NCBI GenBank assembly: GCA_046538945.1
Contig: JBKHHW010000017.1
Span: forward strand, 1-34,969
Direction of reading: 5' to 3'
DNA length: 34,969 nt
Source of the DNA: JAEZKC01 sp046538945
GTDB taxonomy: Bacteria > Fibrobacterota > Chitinivibrionia > Chitinivibrionales > Chitinispirillaceae
Shown here: piece after piece, positions 1-8,859 of the stretch
How the letters are laid out: each line of letters opens with the position of its first letter
Position numbering within the stretch: the first letter of the stretch is position 1
Translations under genes and position numbers: made by a program
The notes under the pieces: model-generated
What the model was told of the DNA's origin: nothing
What the model saw: the letters and a program-made list of their open reading frames with translations, nothing else
Database searches by the model: none

Positions 1-3000
1 TCATCCCCGCTTATGATACTTTCCGCAAGTTTGCGTTTCTTTTTCTGAAGCTCCAGCACCTTCTCCTCCACCGTGTCCCGGCAGATCAGTTTGTAGGCAA
101 ATACCGGGCGGGTTTGACCAATACGGTGGGCGCGGTCAATCGCCTGTGCCTCGACCGCCGGATTCCACCAGGGATCGAGAATGAACACATACTCCGCCGC
201 CGTCAGGTTCAGCCCCGTCCCCCCCGCTTTCAAACTGATAAGAAAGACTGAACACTCCGGATCGTCCTGAAATCGGTCAACGTGCTTTTTTCTATTCCTT
301 GTGCTTCCATCAAGATATTCGTAATCAATTTTCTTTTTCTTGAATTGACTCCGGACAATATCCAGAAACGAGGTGAACTGGGAAAACACCAGGCACTTGT
401 GGCCCTCCTGCCTTAGTTCATCGATCTGGGCCAGAAGGGTATCGATTTTCACGCTCGCGCTGTTCTGATGCTGACTGCGTACCAGACCCGGATGGCAGGC
501 GGCCTGGCGCAAACGCAAAAGAGCCTCCAGAACATGGAATCTCGACTTGTTCATCCCCTCCACTTCCACTTTTGCCAGAAGGGTGGCCCGGTAATAATCC
601 CTGAGCTCGTCGTACCTTTTTCTCTGAAGAGGTTCCATGTCACACACTATCACCTCCTCGGTTCGTTCGGGAAGATCCACTGCTACCTGTGCTTTGGTGC
701 GGCGGAGAATGAATGGGCGCAGAATCCGCCTCAGAAACGCGCACGTCTGCTCATCGGCTGAGCGCATGGAGGCCTGAACGGATTTGAACGCACCGGCACC
801 TCCCAGCATACCAGGATTAAGAAACTCGAAAATGCTCCAGATATCGCTAAGGTGGTTTTCAACCGGTGTACCGCTCAGGGCAAGACGGTGCTTCGCCTGC
901 AGCAGGCGTACGGCCTTGGCGGTGACAGTGGCTCTGTTTTTCACAGCCTGGGCTTCATCGAGTATCACATAGTCGAACTGTATTTTCCGCAGCTCCTCGA
1001 TATCCCGTCTGAGAGTTCCGTATGTGACTGTGACAAGGTCGTATGAGGAGAAGTCAATCTCATTCTGTCCGCGTATTTCCGGATTGGAATAGTCAAGAAT
1101 TTCGATTGAAGGCGCAAACCGGTGTGTTTCCTGAATCCAGTTGTATATCACCGATCTGGGAGCTACCACCAGAGAAACAGGCGGTATATTTTCGGATTTG
1201 GAACGCCAGTTCCGTTCCTTTCTGCGGGCTTCCAGAAGTGCAAGAACCTGGACCGTTTTGCCCAGACCCATGTCATCCGCAAGGCATCCGCCCAGTCCGA
1301 ATTTCTGCAGAAAGCGGAACCATCCCAGCCCTTCCTTCTGGTAGGGTCTGAGCTCCCCGCGAAAGGTGGATGGCGGTTTTTCCGTGCGGATTCCCTGAAA
1401 GTCAGTCATCTCCCGTCTGATTTTTGCAAAAGTCTCATCGCAGGAAACCTCCGGCTGGTCTTCAAGCAGCATATCTATTATGAGGGCCTGCGACCGTTTG
1501 AACCTCACAGCCCCTTCCTGAGATTCTCCCATACGTGCCATGGCGGCGAATTTTTCAAGCCACTCCCGGGGGAGCATCCCCAGGGAGCCGTCGGCCAGTT
1601 TGATAAAGGGATCGCCTTTTTTGGCCGCTGCCAGAAGTTCGGGAAGTTTCACCATCTGCTCATCATAGCTGCAGTCCGCTTCAAGGTCGAACCAGTCGAT
1701 GCCGGAAGTGACTGAGAAGGAGAAGTTCCCGGGTGTTTTAAAAGCACCCTCCTCTCCCTCCACTATCCATCCGCTGGAAAGAAGCTTCTGGATCAGCCCA
1801 AGGAGCTTCTTTCTTGTTACTGTAAAGCGAGGTCCGTGTTCGGTGTATACGTTTCTCCATTTCGCACCTGCCTCCTGAAGTTTCGTTGCACACGCGAAAT
1901 GGAATGAAGTATTGACAGGGTATACTTTATGGGTGGTCGGATTGTAAACCGCTTTTCCCTCATCTCCCCCCCGTACTCTTGTCCCCTCGTAGTCGAAGTA
2001 CAAGTCTATGAAGAATGTCGGGGTGGCATACTGAACCGCTTCGGAGAGTATGGCGCAGGGAACCGGAGTGATTTCAGTCTGCTGCGGCTGAAGTTCTCCC
2101 GGAAGAGAGATGCGCAGGTCTCTTGATTTGTAAAGAGTGTCCAGGAACTCGTGCAGTTCATTGCGGGGTACGGGGATACTTTCGGTGCTGAGAAAATTCT
2201 TCACCATTTCAGCACTGTACCCGTCCAAGTCGATTCTGGCAACATACTTCTGCATTATTAGGATGCTGTGAATGGAGAAAAGAGCCATTTGTTCCAGGTC
2301 AACAGCTTCATTATTTCTGGTCACCTTTCTGATCAGTTCATAATCCCCATTTGCCAACTTCTCCAGCGAAATTTCGAATTTGTGATTCGTGCTGTCAAAG
2401 TAAAGGGGGCCTCTGTTATCCGCTGTCGAATCTTCAATATACAGACGCCCCGTCTGAGCCATAAGAGGAACAACAATACCGGCATGGAAATTCTTCAGGT
2501 GCTGTGTTCCTGAAAGACAGGAGTAGTAACTGTTATTTGCCGCCATCAAGGCTGTAATGACCAACTTATCAGTCTGATGTTCGCAGATACTGTACTCGTT
2601 TGGATCATAATGGAATTCGTTTGTATCGAAATTCTGGCCGTCATCATAGATCAATCGTGTTCTGATGTTGATGGCAATGCTGTTTGATGCCAGGCTCTTC
2701 TGTATGTTCAGGTAGTAGAAATAGGTGCGCCGCTGGGGGCCCCTTTTCCAGGCAGGGGTAAGTTCAGAACCCAGGAGTTCTTTCCAGGATGCAGAAGTGT
2801 GCAGGGCTGCACCGGGATCAGCGGGAGGCTTGTCGCCGATATCCTCTTCGAACTCGTCAGAAACGCTTTCGATGATTTCGAGAGATCTGATGTGAGGTTC
2901 AGGAGTCAGGTATCCTTCTTCTTCCGCCCGCATGATGACAGCCCAAATATGTTTGCACAGGTCGGTTCTTTCAAAATAGGGACAGTCGCAGGAGACAGTC

Positions 3001-3179
3001 AGTTTTTCGTTATTCAGATGGAGCTGGACATTGTAGGCTTTTGTCCCGTAGACAACAGTCTTTACACGTTTACCGGAAAGGGACAAGGGCTGCATGCTTC
3101 CTGAAACATGTATGATTTCGCCTCTCAATCTGATATGTGACTCGAAGTGTCCGGAAGCAAGCTGGGACAGCGTTTTCAT
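1..3179 (-). CDS. SWIM zinc-finger SNF2-family helicase/ATPase (C-terminus cut by window edge)
   Basis: About 1,059 codons are open from the ATG at 3179 down to the window edge with no stop, so the C-terminus is missing. An N-terminal SWIM zinc finger is visible (C64, C66, C75, H77). A long middle region follows that I do not recognise. The SNF2 ATPase core has Walker A ADDMGLGKT with K641, the DEAQ box at 741-744, and a C-terminal helicase half with AGGTGLNL and DRAHRIGQ near residues 990-1020. Proteins of this family use ATP to translocate on double-stranded DNA and remodel protein-nucleic acid complexes; bacterial relatives include RapA, and SWIM-bearing forms are widespread. The start is supported by AGGGGG 7 nt upstream of the ATG. 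It lies 80 nt downstream of aroA on the same strand and is probably the last gene of that operon. Its substrate cannot be told from sequence. Confidence 0.93.
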   Translation of the reverse strand, partial: MKTLSQLASGHFESHIRLRGEIIHVSGSMQPLSLSGKRVKTVVYGTKAYNVQLHLNNEKLTVSCDCPYFERTDLCKHIWAVIMRAEEEGYLTPEPHIRSLEIIESVSDEFEEDIGDKPPADPGAALHTSASWKELLGSELTPAWKRGPQRRTYFYYLNIQKSLASNSIAINIRTRLIYDDGQNFDTNEFHYDPNEYSICEHQTDKLVITALMAANNSYYSCLSGTQHLKNFHAGIVVPLMAQTGRLYIEDSTADNRGPLYFDSTNHKFEISLEKLANGDYELIRKVTRNNEAVDLEQMALFSIHSILIMQKYVARIDLDGYSAEMVKNFLSTESIPVPRNELHEFLDTLYKSRDLRISLPGELQPQQTEITPVPCAILSEAVQYATPTFFIDLYFDYEGTRVRGGDEGKAVYNPTTHKVYPVNTSFHFACATKLQEAGAKWRNVYTEHGPRFTVTRKKLLGLIQKLLSSGWIVEGEEGAFKTPGNFSFSVTSGIDWFDLEADCSYDEQMVKLPELLAAAKKGDPFIKLADGSLGMLPREWLEKFAAMARMGESQEGAVRFKRSQALIIDMLLEDQPEVSCDETFAKIRREMTDFQGIRTEKPPSTFRGELRPYQKEGLGWFRFLQKFGLGGCLADDMGLGKTVQVLALLEARRKERNWRSKSENIPPVSLVVAPRSVIYNWIQETHRFAPSIEILDYSNPEIRGQNEIDFSSYDLVTVTYGTLRRDIEELRKIQFDYVILDEAQAVKNRATVTAKAVRLLQAKHRLALSGTPVENHLSDIWSIFEFLNPGMLGGAGAFKSVQASMRSADEQTCAFLRRILRPFILRRTKAQVAVDLPERTEEVIVCDMEPLQRKRYDELRDYYRATLLAKVEVEGMNKSRFHVLEALLRLRQAACHPGLVRSQHQNSASVKIDTLLAQIDELRQEGHKCLVFSQFTSFLDIVRSQFKKKKIDYEYLDGSTRNRKKHVDRFQDDPECSVFLISLKAGGTGLNLTAAEYVFILDPWWNPAVEAQAIDRAHRIGQTRPVFAYKLICRDTVEEKVLELQKKKRKLAESIISGD

Positions 3180-3259
3180 GAAGTAGCCCCCTGAGGTATA
3201 TGTCTGAAATTATCAGGATGTAAATGAGAAGGAACGCAGGATGCGAAATCGTAAATGAC

Positions 3260-4534
3260 CTATTTCACGACTTCGATGTCTGCCCCCAATGCTCTGAAAT
3301 CCTCCACAAAGGAGGGGTAGGTGACTTCGGCCGCTTCCGCGGTGTCGATCACCGTTTCTCCCTGGGCAACCATCCCGGCAACAGCCAGAGCCATGACCAC
3401 CCGGTGGTCGTGATGCCCATGGACATGAGCACCCCTGAGCTTTCCGCCTCTGACTTTAAGTCCATCGGGAAGTTCTTCCGTTGCGATACCCATTTTCGTC
3501 AGTTCCTGAGCCATCACCGTTATGCGGTCAGTTTCCTTTATGCGGGCCTGGGCCACATTGACAAATTCCGTTTCACCGCCCGTCGCTGCCGCTGCCACGG
3601 ACAGAGCCGGCAGAGCATCCGGCATCCGGTTGAGATCTACTACAGCTCCGCTGAGAGCGCTTCCGCACACTTTGGATTGTCCATTGACATGTTCAATATC
3701 CGCACCCATGGTGCTCAGTACATCGAAAACACCTTTGTCACCCTGCGGGTCTGAAAAATCAAGACCTGTGAGCTCAAGACCTGAGCTGCTCAGAGCCCCG
3801 GCCACAGCCGCAAATGTAGCCGATGAGAAGTCCGACGGGACAGTTATGTCGAAGGGTTGATATTTCTGCCCGCCCGTGATATGAAAAGATGAAAAGTCTT
3901 CTGTGTGGGAAATTCTGATATTCTGTTTTTTAAGCCACCAGAGAGTCAGTTCGATATAGGGTTGTTCATGAAGATTGAACACCGTAATCCGGGTGTCCTC
4001 CGGTATAAGCGGGCATGTGAAGAGGAGGCTTGAAACGAATTGCGAGTTGATCCCGTCCACAGAAACTGATCCGCCCCTCAGAGGACCCTTTATGGTGAAG
4101 GGAAGATCCTGCCTGGGATTCTCATGAACTACTTCCGCTCCCAACTCTGAAAGCGGTTTGAGAAGCGGCCTGACCGGCCTTGACCGCAGAGACTGATCTC
4201 CGTCAAAGTGCCGCCCGCGGTTTCCCAGAGCAGCCGCCGAAGAAAACAGATTGAGACCTGTTCCTGAATTTCCCATGTCAATATTCTCAATGCCTCTGCT
4301 GAAATCACTGCCGATTCCGGTCACGACCAGTTCTTCATCCCTGAACTCCACATCCGCCCCCAGGGCCTTAGCGGCACGGATTGCCGAAGCACCGTCGCCT
4401 CTAAGAAGTGGGCGTCTGATTTTCGATGTACCGTCCGCAAGCGTCGAGATGAGGAGTGCCCGTATGGTATGACTTTTGGAAGGAGGCACGGCGATTGTAC
4501 CGCTAAGCCGTGAGGGACGTACGATCCATTTCAT
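3260..4534 (-). CDS. aroA: 3-phosphoshikimate 1-carboxyvinyltransferase (EPSP synthase)
   Basis: 424 aa, the usual length. It transfers the enolpyruvyl group of phosphoenolpyruvate to shikimate 3-phosphate, the sixth step of the shikimate pathway, in the cytoplasm. Visible active-site blocks are PPSKSHTIRALL (the PEP-site lysine), GNSGTG, RSRPVRPLL, DGINSQFVSSLL, PSDFSSATF, MPDALPAL (catalytic Asp), RIKETDRI and HHDHRVVMAL. Two positions differ from the E. coli enzyme as I recall it: the arginine of GNAGTAMR is Asn here (GNSGTGLN), and the lysine of AKTFP is Val (EVTYP). The second position varies in the family; the first seems less common. The ATG overlaps the aroE stop by 4 nt (ATGA), so the two are translationally coupled. 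The neighbouring aroE argues for genuine AroA rather than an EPSP-synthase-like relative. Confidence 0.95.
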   Translation of the reverse strand: MKWIVRPSRLSGTIAVPPSKSHTIRALLISTLADGTSKIRRPLLRGDGASAIRAAKALGADVEFRDEELVVTGIGSDFSRGIENIDMGNSGTGLNLFSSAAALGNRGRHFDGDQSLRSRPVRPLLKPLSELGAEVVHENPRQDLPFTIKGPLRGGSVSVDGINSQFVSSLLFTCPLIPEDTRITVFNLHEQPYIELTLWWLKKQNIRISHTEDFSSFHITGGQKYQPFDITVPSDFSSATFAAVAGALSSSGLELTGLDFSDPQGDKGVFDVLSTMGADIEHVNGQSKVCGSALSGAVVDLNRMPDALPALSVAAAATGGETEFVNVAQARIKETDRITVMAQELTKMGIATEELPDGLKVRGGKLRGAHVHGHHDHRVVMALAVAGMVAQGETVIDTAEAAEVTYPSFVEDFRALGADIEVVK

Positions 4535-5412
4535 GAATGTTCCTTGCTCGTATCAACTGTATCCTGAAGTTCGTTAATGTCAAAAATCTCATCCGGGGCC
4601 TCCACACCGGTCCAGTACCGGAAGGATTCCAGTCCCTGGTAGAGCAGCATGAGAAGACCGTTCCGGGTCCTGCACCCCAGCGCTGCCGCTTCCCTCAGTA
4701 AACGGGTGGTTCGGGGGTTGTAGATAACATCGAAAACTGTCATCCCGCAATGGAGGAATCTGGAATCAAGCGGGGTTTCATCTGTACGGGGAAGCATGCC
4801 TGCACTGGTACAGTTTACAAGCAGAGTGCATCGGCTGAACACGTCCGCGGAGGAATCATCGCTCAGGCCACATGCTTCAACCGGTACTGTGCCCAGAGTT
4901 TTCAGTTCGGTTGCAAGCGCCCCCGCCTTCTGTACCGACCTTCCCGCAAACACAAGTGTTCTGCATCTTTTTGAAAGAAGCAGCGCCGCACCAAGCGTTC
5001 TGGCCGTGCCTCCGTTACCCAGAATCACCACATGGTCATCCCCCCACACGTGTCCCGTCGATTCGAGGGCTCGGAAAAAGCCTGCCGGATCGGTAGTGGT
5101 TCCGCACAGACGACCCTTGTCCATGTAAAGAGTGTTGACTGTACCGGTGGCGGCGGACAGTTCCGATATCTCATCACAATAATGCACGACAGCTTTCTTG
5201 TGAGGTATGGTCACATTCGCCCCGGCCATGCTGGCCCGGACTGTATAAACTGCTTGGGGAAGATCTCTGGGGGACACCTTCAGAGGTATGTACACAAAGG
5301 GCAGGCCGAGTTTCTTGAATGCGTAGTTGTGAATCTGGGGAGAAATGGAATGGGAGACGGGGTTTCCCAGCAGGCAGACACAACGAGTATGACCCGCTAT
5401 ACTTGAGTCCAT
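4531..5412 (-). CDS. aroE: Shikimate dehydrogenase (NADP+)
   Basis: 293 aa from the ATG at 5412. A longer open frame reaches 5604, but its extra 64 residues lie inside the upstream GGDEF gene and look like out-of-frame translation, so I start at the methionine just before the conserved block. It reduces 3-dehydroshikimate to shikimate with NADPH. The shikimate site shows GNPVSHSISP (16-25), NVTIPHK with catalytic K72, N93 and TTDPAGF with catalytic D108. The Rossmann half shows GNGGTA (132-137), NCTSAGM, VIYNPRTT and NGLLMLLYQG. The start codon lies 1 nt beyond the GGDEF stop, and the stop overlaps the aroA start, so all three are probably one transcript. Confidence 0.94.
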   Translation of the reverse strand: MDSSIAGHTRCVCLLGNPVSHSISPQIHNYAFKKLGLPFVYIPLKVSPRDLPQAVYTVRASMAGANVTIPHKKAVVHYCDEISELSAATGTVNTLYMDKGRLCGTTTDPAGFFRALESTGHVWGDDHVVILGNGGTARTLGAALLLSKRCRTLVFAGRSVQKAGALATELKTLGTVPVEACGLSDDSSADVFSRCTLLVNCTSAGMLPRTDETPLDSRFLHCGMTVFDVIYNPRTTRLLREAAALGCRTRNGLLMLLYQGLESFRYWTGVEAPDEIFDINELQDTVDTSKEHS

Positions 5413-5413
5413 G

Positions 5414-6358
5414 TCAGGATACCTGATCTCCCAGAAATGCTTTGACCCGGTTACGCCCGCTGTTTTTGGCTCTGTAGAGGGCCACATCGGCTTCCTCGAC
5501 CATATCCTGAGGCGTTTCAATATCATCTCTGTAGGCGGTAATACCAAGGGAAGCCGACAGCCTGCCTGTGGGAAGCGACTGTTCATTGACAAAGCGGTAG
5601 TCATAGATTGCCTGACGGATATTTTCCGCTGTTTTCAGAGCGAGATTGAGGGCTTGTGAGGGCAGCAGAACCGAGAATTCCTCCCCGCCGTATCTGCAGA
5701 CCGTATCGTCCTGAGAGCAGACCGCGTGGAGAATACGCACGGTTTCAATCAGAGCGATATCACCCTGAATATGGCCGTTAAGGTCATTAAACAGCTTGAA
5801 ATGGTCCAGGTCAAGCATGATGAGTGAAAATACCTTGCCGGTGCTGCGAGCCTGGGTGAAAAGCTTTTTGAACTCGTCTTCGAAAAAATGGCGGTTGTAC
5901 GCTTTGGTCAGGTCATCTGTGATTGCTCTGCTTGCGGTATCCACATACTCGCGCACATCCACTATTTTGGGAAAGGTGAGCCGTTTTTTGATGTTCGTGT
6001 AGTAATCCAGAGTCGCCACATGGATTCCCACATTGCGATTAAGCTTCTCACTCATCGTGTACTTATGCTTGAGAATTTCTCTCCAGTCCCGTTTTGCCTC
6101 CTCTTCGGGAAGACGCATCTGGATAATCGCGAAAATCAGATCTCTGTAGTAGGTTCCCGGCTTTTTGCCGATCGATTCCAGCAGGTACTCGTCATTCTGG
6201 ATATGGTCGACCAGATCACCGCTGGCCATTTCAATGAAACGCTGGTCAGTGAGTTTTCTGAGATTGGATATATCCTCGATATTCAGATTGGTGTCCTCGA
6301 GATCGGTGAGGTCCATCTGATTTTCGATATTGTGGAGATTGCTTTCTTCTATTGTCAC
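5414..6358 (-). CDS. Diguanylate cyclase (GGDEF) with uncharacterised N-terminal domain
   Basis: 314 aa. The C-terminal half (about 140-314) is a GGDEF domain, which makes cyclic di-GMP from two GTP. It has DDLTKAYNRHFF, the metal and substrate block LDLDHFKLFNDLNGH, the signature GGEEF (224-228), and the late motif EEADVALYRAKNSGRN. All catalytic positions look intact. The RxxD product-inhibition site expected just upstream of GGEEF is absent (SQDD there), so feedback by c-di-GMP through that site is unlikely. The N-terminal 140 residues are mostly helical in character, contain no membrane segment, and I do not recognise them. The start is GTG at 6358, with AAGGA 7 nt upstream; an overlapping ATG at 6360 is out of frame. 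It sits 138 nt downstream of the sigma factor and directly against aroE. Confidence 0.92.
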   Translation of the reverse strand: MTIEESNLHNIENQMDLTDLEDTNLNIEDISNLRKLTDQRFIEMASGDLVDHIQNDEYLLESIGKKPGTYYRDLIFAIIQMRLPEEEAKRDWREILKHKYTMSEKLNRNVGIHVATLDYYTNIKKRLTFPKIVDVREYVDTASRAITDDLTKAYNRHFFEDEFKKLFTQARSTGKVFSLIMLDLDHFKLFNDLNGHIQGDIALIETVRILHAVCSQDDTVCRYGGEEFSVLLPSQALNLALKTAENIRQAIYDYRFVNEQSLPTGRLSASLGITAYRDDIETPQDMVEEADVALYRAKNSGRNRVKAFLGDQVS

Positions 6359-6403
6359 ATCGCCATCCTTTTAGAGCGGTAAAACCATCTACTGATGACA
6401 ATT

Positions 6404-6428
6404 TCTGAGTCGAATATGGTTACTCAGA
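6404..6428. repeat. 7-bp perfect inverted repeat between the sigma factor and the GGDEF gene
   Basis: TCTGAGT (6404-6410) and ACTCAGA (6422-6428) are separated by an 11-nt A/T-rich loop. There is no clear U-tract on either strand, so it is a poor intrinsic terminator. It could be an operator, a weak attenuator or chance. Confidence 0.35.
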
Positions 6429-6496
6429 ACAAAATAATAACCGCCCAGCTGAATATTCGGACAGACTGGTCAAATATTTACGAGGGTAACCAGGAA

Positions 6497-8002
6497 TCAA
6501 TACTCCTCGTCTATAATCTCCATATCCTCTTTCCAGGGTTCAAGCTCCTGTACCCGGCTTGACTGCTTGAGCTTTTTGAGCGCCTTGATCTCTATCTGGC
6601 GCACCCGTTCGTTAGTCAGCTTGAGTTTTGCCCCGATTTCCCCCAGTGTCTTGATTCTTCCATCATCCAGCCCGAATCGCATGATAACCGTTTTCCTCTC
6701 CTTCATGTCCAGAGATTCAAGTACCCGGTCTATATGCTGCCTCAAGCTTCCCAGTGAGACACGGCTGAATGGGTCCTCGCAGCGGGTGTCTTCAATATAT
6801 TCACCTATGGTGGTTCCATCATCGTTACCCACCTCCATATCGAGTGAAATGGGGTTTGCCGCGCATTCGAGGGCGAGCTCGACTTTTTCCACCGGGCATT
6901 TGAGTTCCTCTGAAATCTGTTCGACCGTGGGCTGGGATCCATGCTTCAGGCTGAATTTCCTGCTGAACCGTTCGATTTTGGTGACCAGGTCGAAGGTGTT
7001 GGCCGGGAGGTGAATGGTTTTCGATTTTTCGTGGATGGCTCGGGTAATTGCCTGACGCACCCACCAGATTGCATAGGTTGAGAATTTGTAGCCTTTGCGG
7101 TAGTCGAAATTGTCCACCGCGGTGATGAGTCCCTTGTTGCCCTCCTGGATGAGATCGCTTATCTCCATGCCTCTGTGGATATACCGTTTGGCGATACTGA
7201 CCACCAGACGCACGTTTGCCTCTATTATGCTGCATTTTGCCTGATTGCGCATCTCTTCCCAGTAAGAGAAGTTCTCCAGCAACAACGTGAGATTGTTCTT
7301 TTCCAGATACTCCTTGTACCGTTTGAGAATGTCCCTGGTCTGACGGGAGTTGAGCCTGAGCTGCTGGCATTTCTCTATGCACTGATCCTCTAGGTCGAGC
7401 ACTTCCTGTTTGAACTCTTCCGTGCTTGAGGAACCCATCACGCTTTTGAGTTTTCTGAGCTTCTTGTCTATGGTTTTGAGCTGTTTCAGAGTGGAGAAGA
7501 ATCTTTCCCGCAGTTCTTCGATTTCGACTGAACTTTTGAGGTTGTCCTCTTCAACTCTGAGAGCATCGTTTATTTCGATGAGATCGGCCTCGATCTGTTC
7601 TCCGATGCGGTAGATAGAATCGATAGTCAGAGGCGCTCTGAATGCCATATCCAGAAGTCTGTACTGTGCAAAACGCATGAGGATAGCGTACTGGACTTCC
7701 TGCCCCCTGCTCATGAGAGGAACCCGTCCCAGACTGTTCAGATAAAGCCAGGTGGGATCGCTGTAGTGCATCACCTTCTGAGGCCGATTACCTTCCTTGT
7801 GTGATCTGGTTATGCTTTCAACAGTTTTAGATGGAATGTTCTTGGAGTTGTCCTTCACAGAAATCCCCTGATCCTTAAGCTGTTTGTGAACTGTTTTGAT
7901 TTCTTCAGGACTTTTACATAACTGCTGTATCTGTTCTTCAGCTACAAACCCCTGAGAAGCATTCATCTTTCTTAATCGATTAAGAACCTGATTAGTGTTC
8001 AT
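6497..8002 (-). CDS. rpoD: RNA polymerase sigma factor, RpoD/SigA type (divergent)
   Basis: 501 aa from the ATG at 8002. A TTG three codons upstream (8011) is open but has no ribosome-binding site, whereas GGA lies 6 nt before the ATG. The order is group 1-like: a region 1.1-like N-terminal segment, region 1.2 (DPTWLYLNSLGRVPL from residue 82), a long non-conserved linker, region 2 (about 258-345; RLVVSIAKRY, DLIQEGN, YKFSTYAIWWVRQAITRA), region 3, and region 4 (about 430-485; IMRFGLDDG). It would direct core RNA polymerase to promoters. Two places are unusual: after region 2.4 the common IRIPVHM is IHLPANT, and in the recognition helix the arginine equivalent to E. coli R584 is Asn (TNERVRQIE, N464). 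It may be the primary sigma or a close group 2 paralogue; I cannot exclude the latter. Confidence 0.88.
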   Translation of the reverse strand: MNTNQVLNRLRKMNASQGFVAEEQIQQLCKSPEEIKTVHKQLKDQGISVKDNSKNIPSKTVESITRSHKEGNRPQKVMHYSDPTWLYLNSLGRVPLMSRGQEVQYAILMRFAQYRLLDMAFRAPLTIDSIYRIGEQIEADLIEINDALRVEEDNLKSSVEIEELRERFFSTLKQLKTIDKKLRKLKSVMGSSSTEEFKQEVLDLEDQCIEKCQQLRLNSRQTRDILKRYKEYLEKNNLTLLLENFSYWEEMRNQAKCSIIEANVRLVVSIAKRYIHRGMEISDLIQEGNKGLITAVDNFDYRKGYKFSTYAIWWVRQAITRAIHEKSKTIHLPANTFDLVTKIERFSRKFSLKHGSQPTVEQISEELKCPVEKVELALECAANPISLDMEVGNDDGTTIGEYIEDTRCEDPFSRVSLGSLRQHIDRVLESLDMKERKTVIMRFGLDDGRIKTLGEIGAKLKLTNERVRQIEIKALKKLKQSSRVQELEPWKEDMEIIDEEY

Positions 8003-8049
8003 TTTTTCCAATACTGCAAAACGATTTAGTTGAACATGTCTTCATCGTG

Positions 8050-8078
8050 ATTGTACCATTTCGTTCGGTGGGGAACAA
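8050..8078 (-). promoter_or_regulatory. Sigma-70-type promoter upstream of the rpoD-like gene
   Basis: On the minus strand TTGTTC (8078-8073) and TACAAT (8055-8050) are separated by 17 nt. The predicted start of transcription, near 8043, would leave a leader of about 40 nt before the ATG at 8002. Spacing and the -10 box are good; the -35 matches at three to four positions. Not tested. Confidence 0.55.
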
Positions 8079-8195
8079 CAGTTTATAATGATACATCATG
8101 GTGCTCTCCTGTCGCCATAAATTCCTACCTGGGCGCTCTGTCAGGAAGGTTTCAGATATAGTTTCACACACAGAACACCTTTAAGCTTTTCTGTA

Positions 8196-8804
8196 TCAGG
8201 GTTTTCCCGGAGTACTGCCGGCGGAACGGGTATAGTCTTTTCTGTTTATTTTGAAATCTATCATGCTCCAGAGCATATCCGGGATAAGTACCACCCCGAT
8301 GGGCAGAACCTGGAATTCCTCATTTCTGATGCTGCCGGCCACGCACCAGGCCAGGGCTCCCACGGCAAGCGAGGCCATAACAGACCCTTTGACAGGTCTT
8401 TCTGCTCTGAGCTGCTGATACCCGGGCAGAAAAAGGCTTGATACAAGGTCACCGTTGCGGGATACGCCCCTGAAATCGGAATGTATCCCCGATTTCACAT
8501 CGTCACTCCAGTGGTTTCGGTTTTTCCGTGCTTCCAGTTCGATGTCATAGCTGCTCAGCCCGGATCTCCGTTTGGACAGCCAGTCCTTTTCGCTCATGCC
8601 CAGATCCGCCCAGGGCTTCCGGACATATTCGCCGATATCAACTCCGATCTGGAGCAGTTCCTCCACTTTGGGGATGGGGATTTCGTTGTCGGTGATCATT
8701 TTCCACTCTGTCTGGGAGAGGCCGTACTTGAGCCAGGGCCAGTCTTCCTGGGCTTTGGCGGAAATGAAAAACAGCATGACGACAAGGAAAAATTTTTTTT
8801 TCAT
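8196..8804 (-). CDS. Secreted or membrane protein of unknown function (DUF5683-like C-terminus)
   Basis: 202 aa from the ATG at 8804, which has AAGGGA upstream and opens a clear signal peptide (MKKKFFLVVMLFFISAKAQ). The longer frame to 8882 overlaps the upstream gene and is rejected. The mature N-terminus is rich in Trp and charge. The C-terminal third has LFLPGYQQL, then VKGSVMASLAVGALAW and VLPIGVVLIPDMLWSMIDF, two membrane-type stretches around an LPG-x-GQ-like motif. This resembles DUF5683/TM2-type envelope proteins, but the match is by eye only and no activity is known. It follows the barrel-like gene by 55 nt and is probably co-transcribed with it. Confidence 0.7.
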   Translation of the reverse strand: MKKKFFLVVMLFFISAKAQEDWPWLKYGLSQTEWKMITDNEIPIPKVEELLQIGVDIGEYVRKPWADLGMSEKDWLSKRRSGLSSYDIELEARKNRNHWSDDVKSGIHSDFRGVSRNGDLVSSLFLPGYQQLRAERPVKGSVMASLAVGALAWCVAGSIRNEEFQVLPIGVVLIPDMLWSMIDFKINRKDYTRSAGSTPGKP

Positions 8805-8859
8805 CTGAGATCCCTTTTCATTATCAGTGGATAAAGACCTTTGTCCGGTTTGGGAAAAC

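Noticed and set aside
7992..8099. A 35-codon minus-strand frame with a ribosome-binding site that overlaps the sigma-factor start
   Set aside because: Its ATG lies upstream of the good promoter at 8050-8078, so the main transcript would not contain it, and its composition is not convincingly protein-like.
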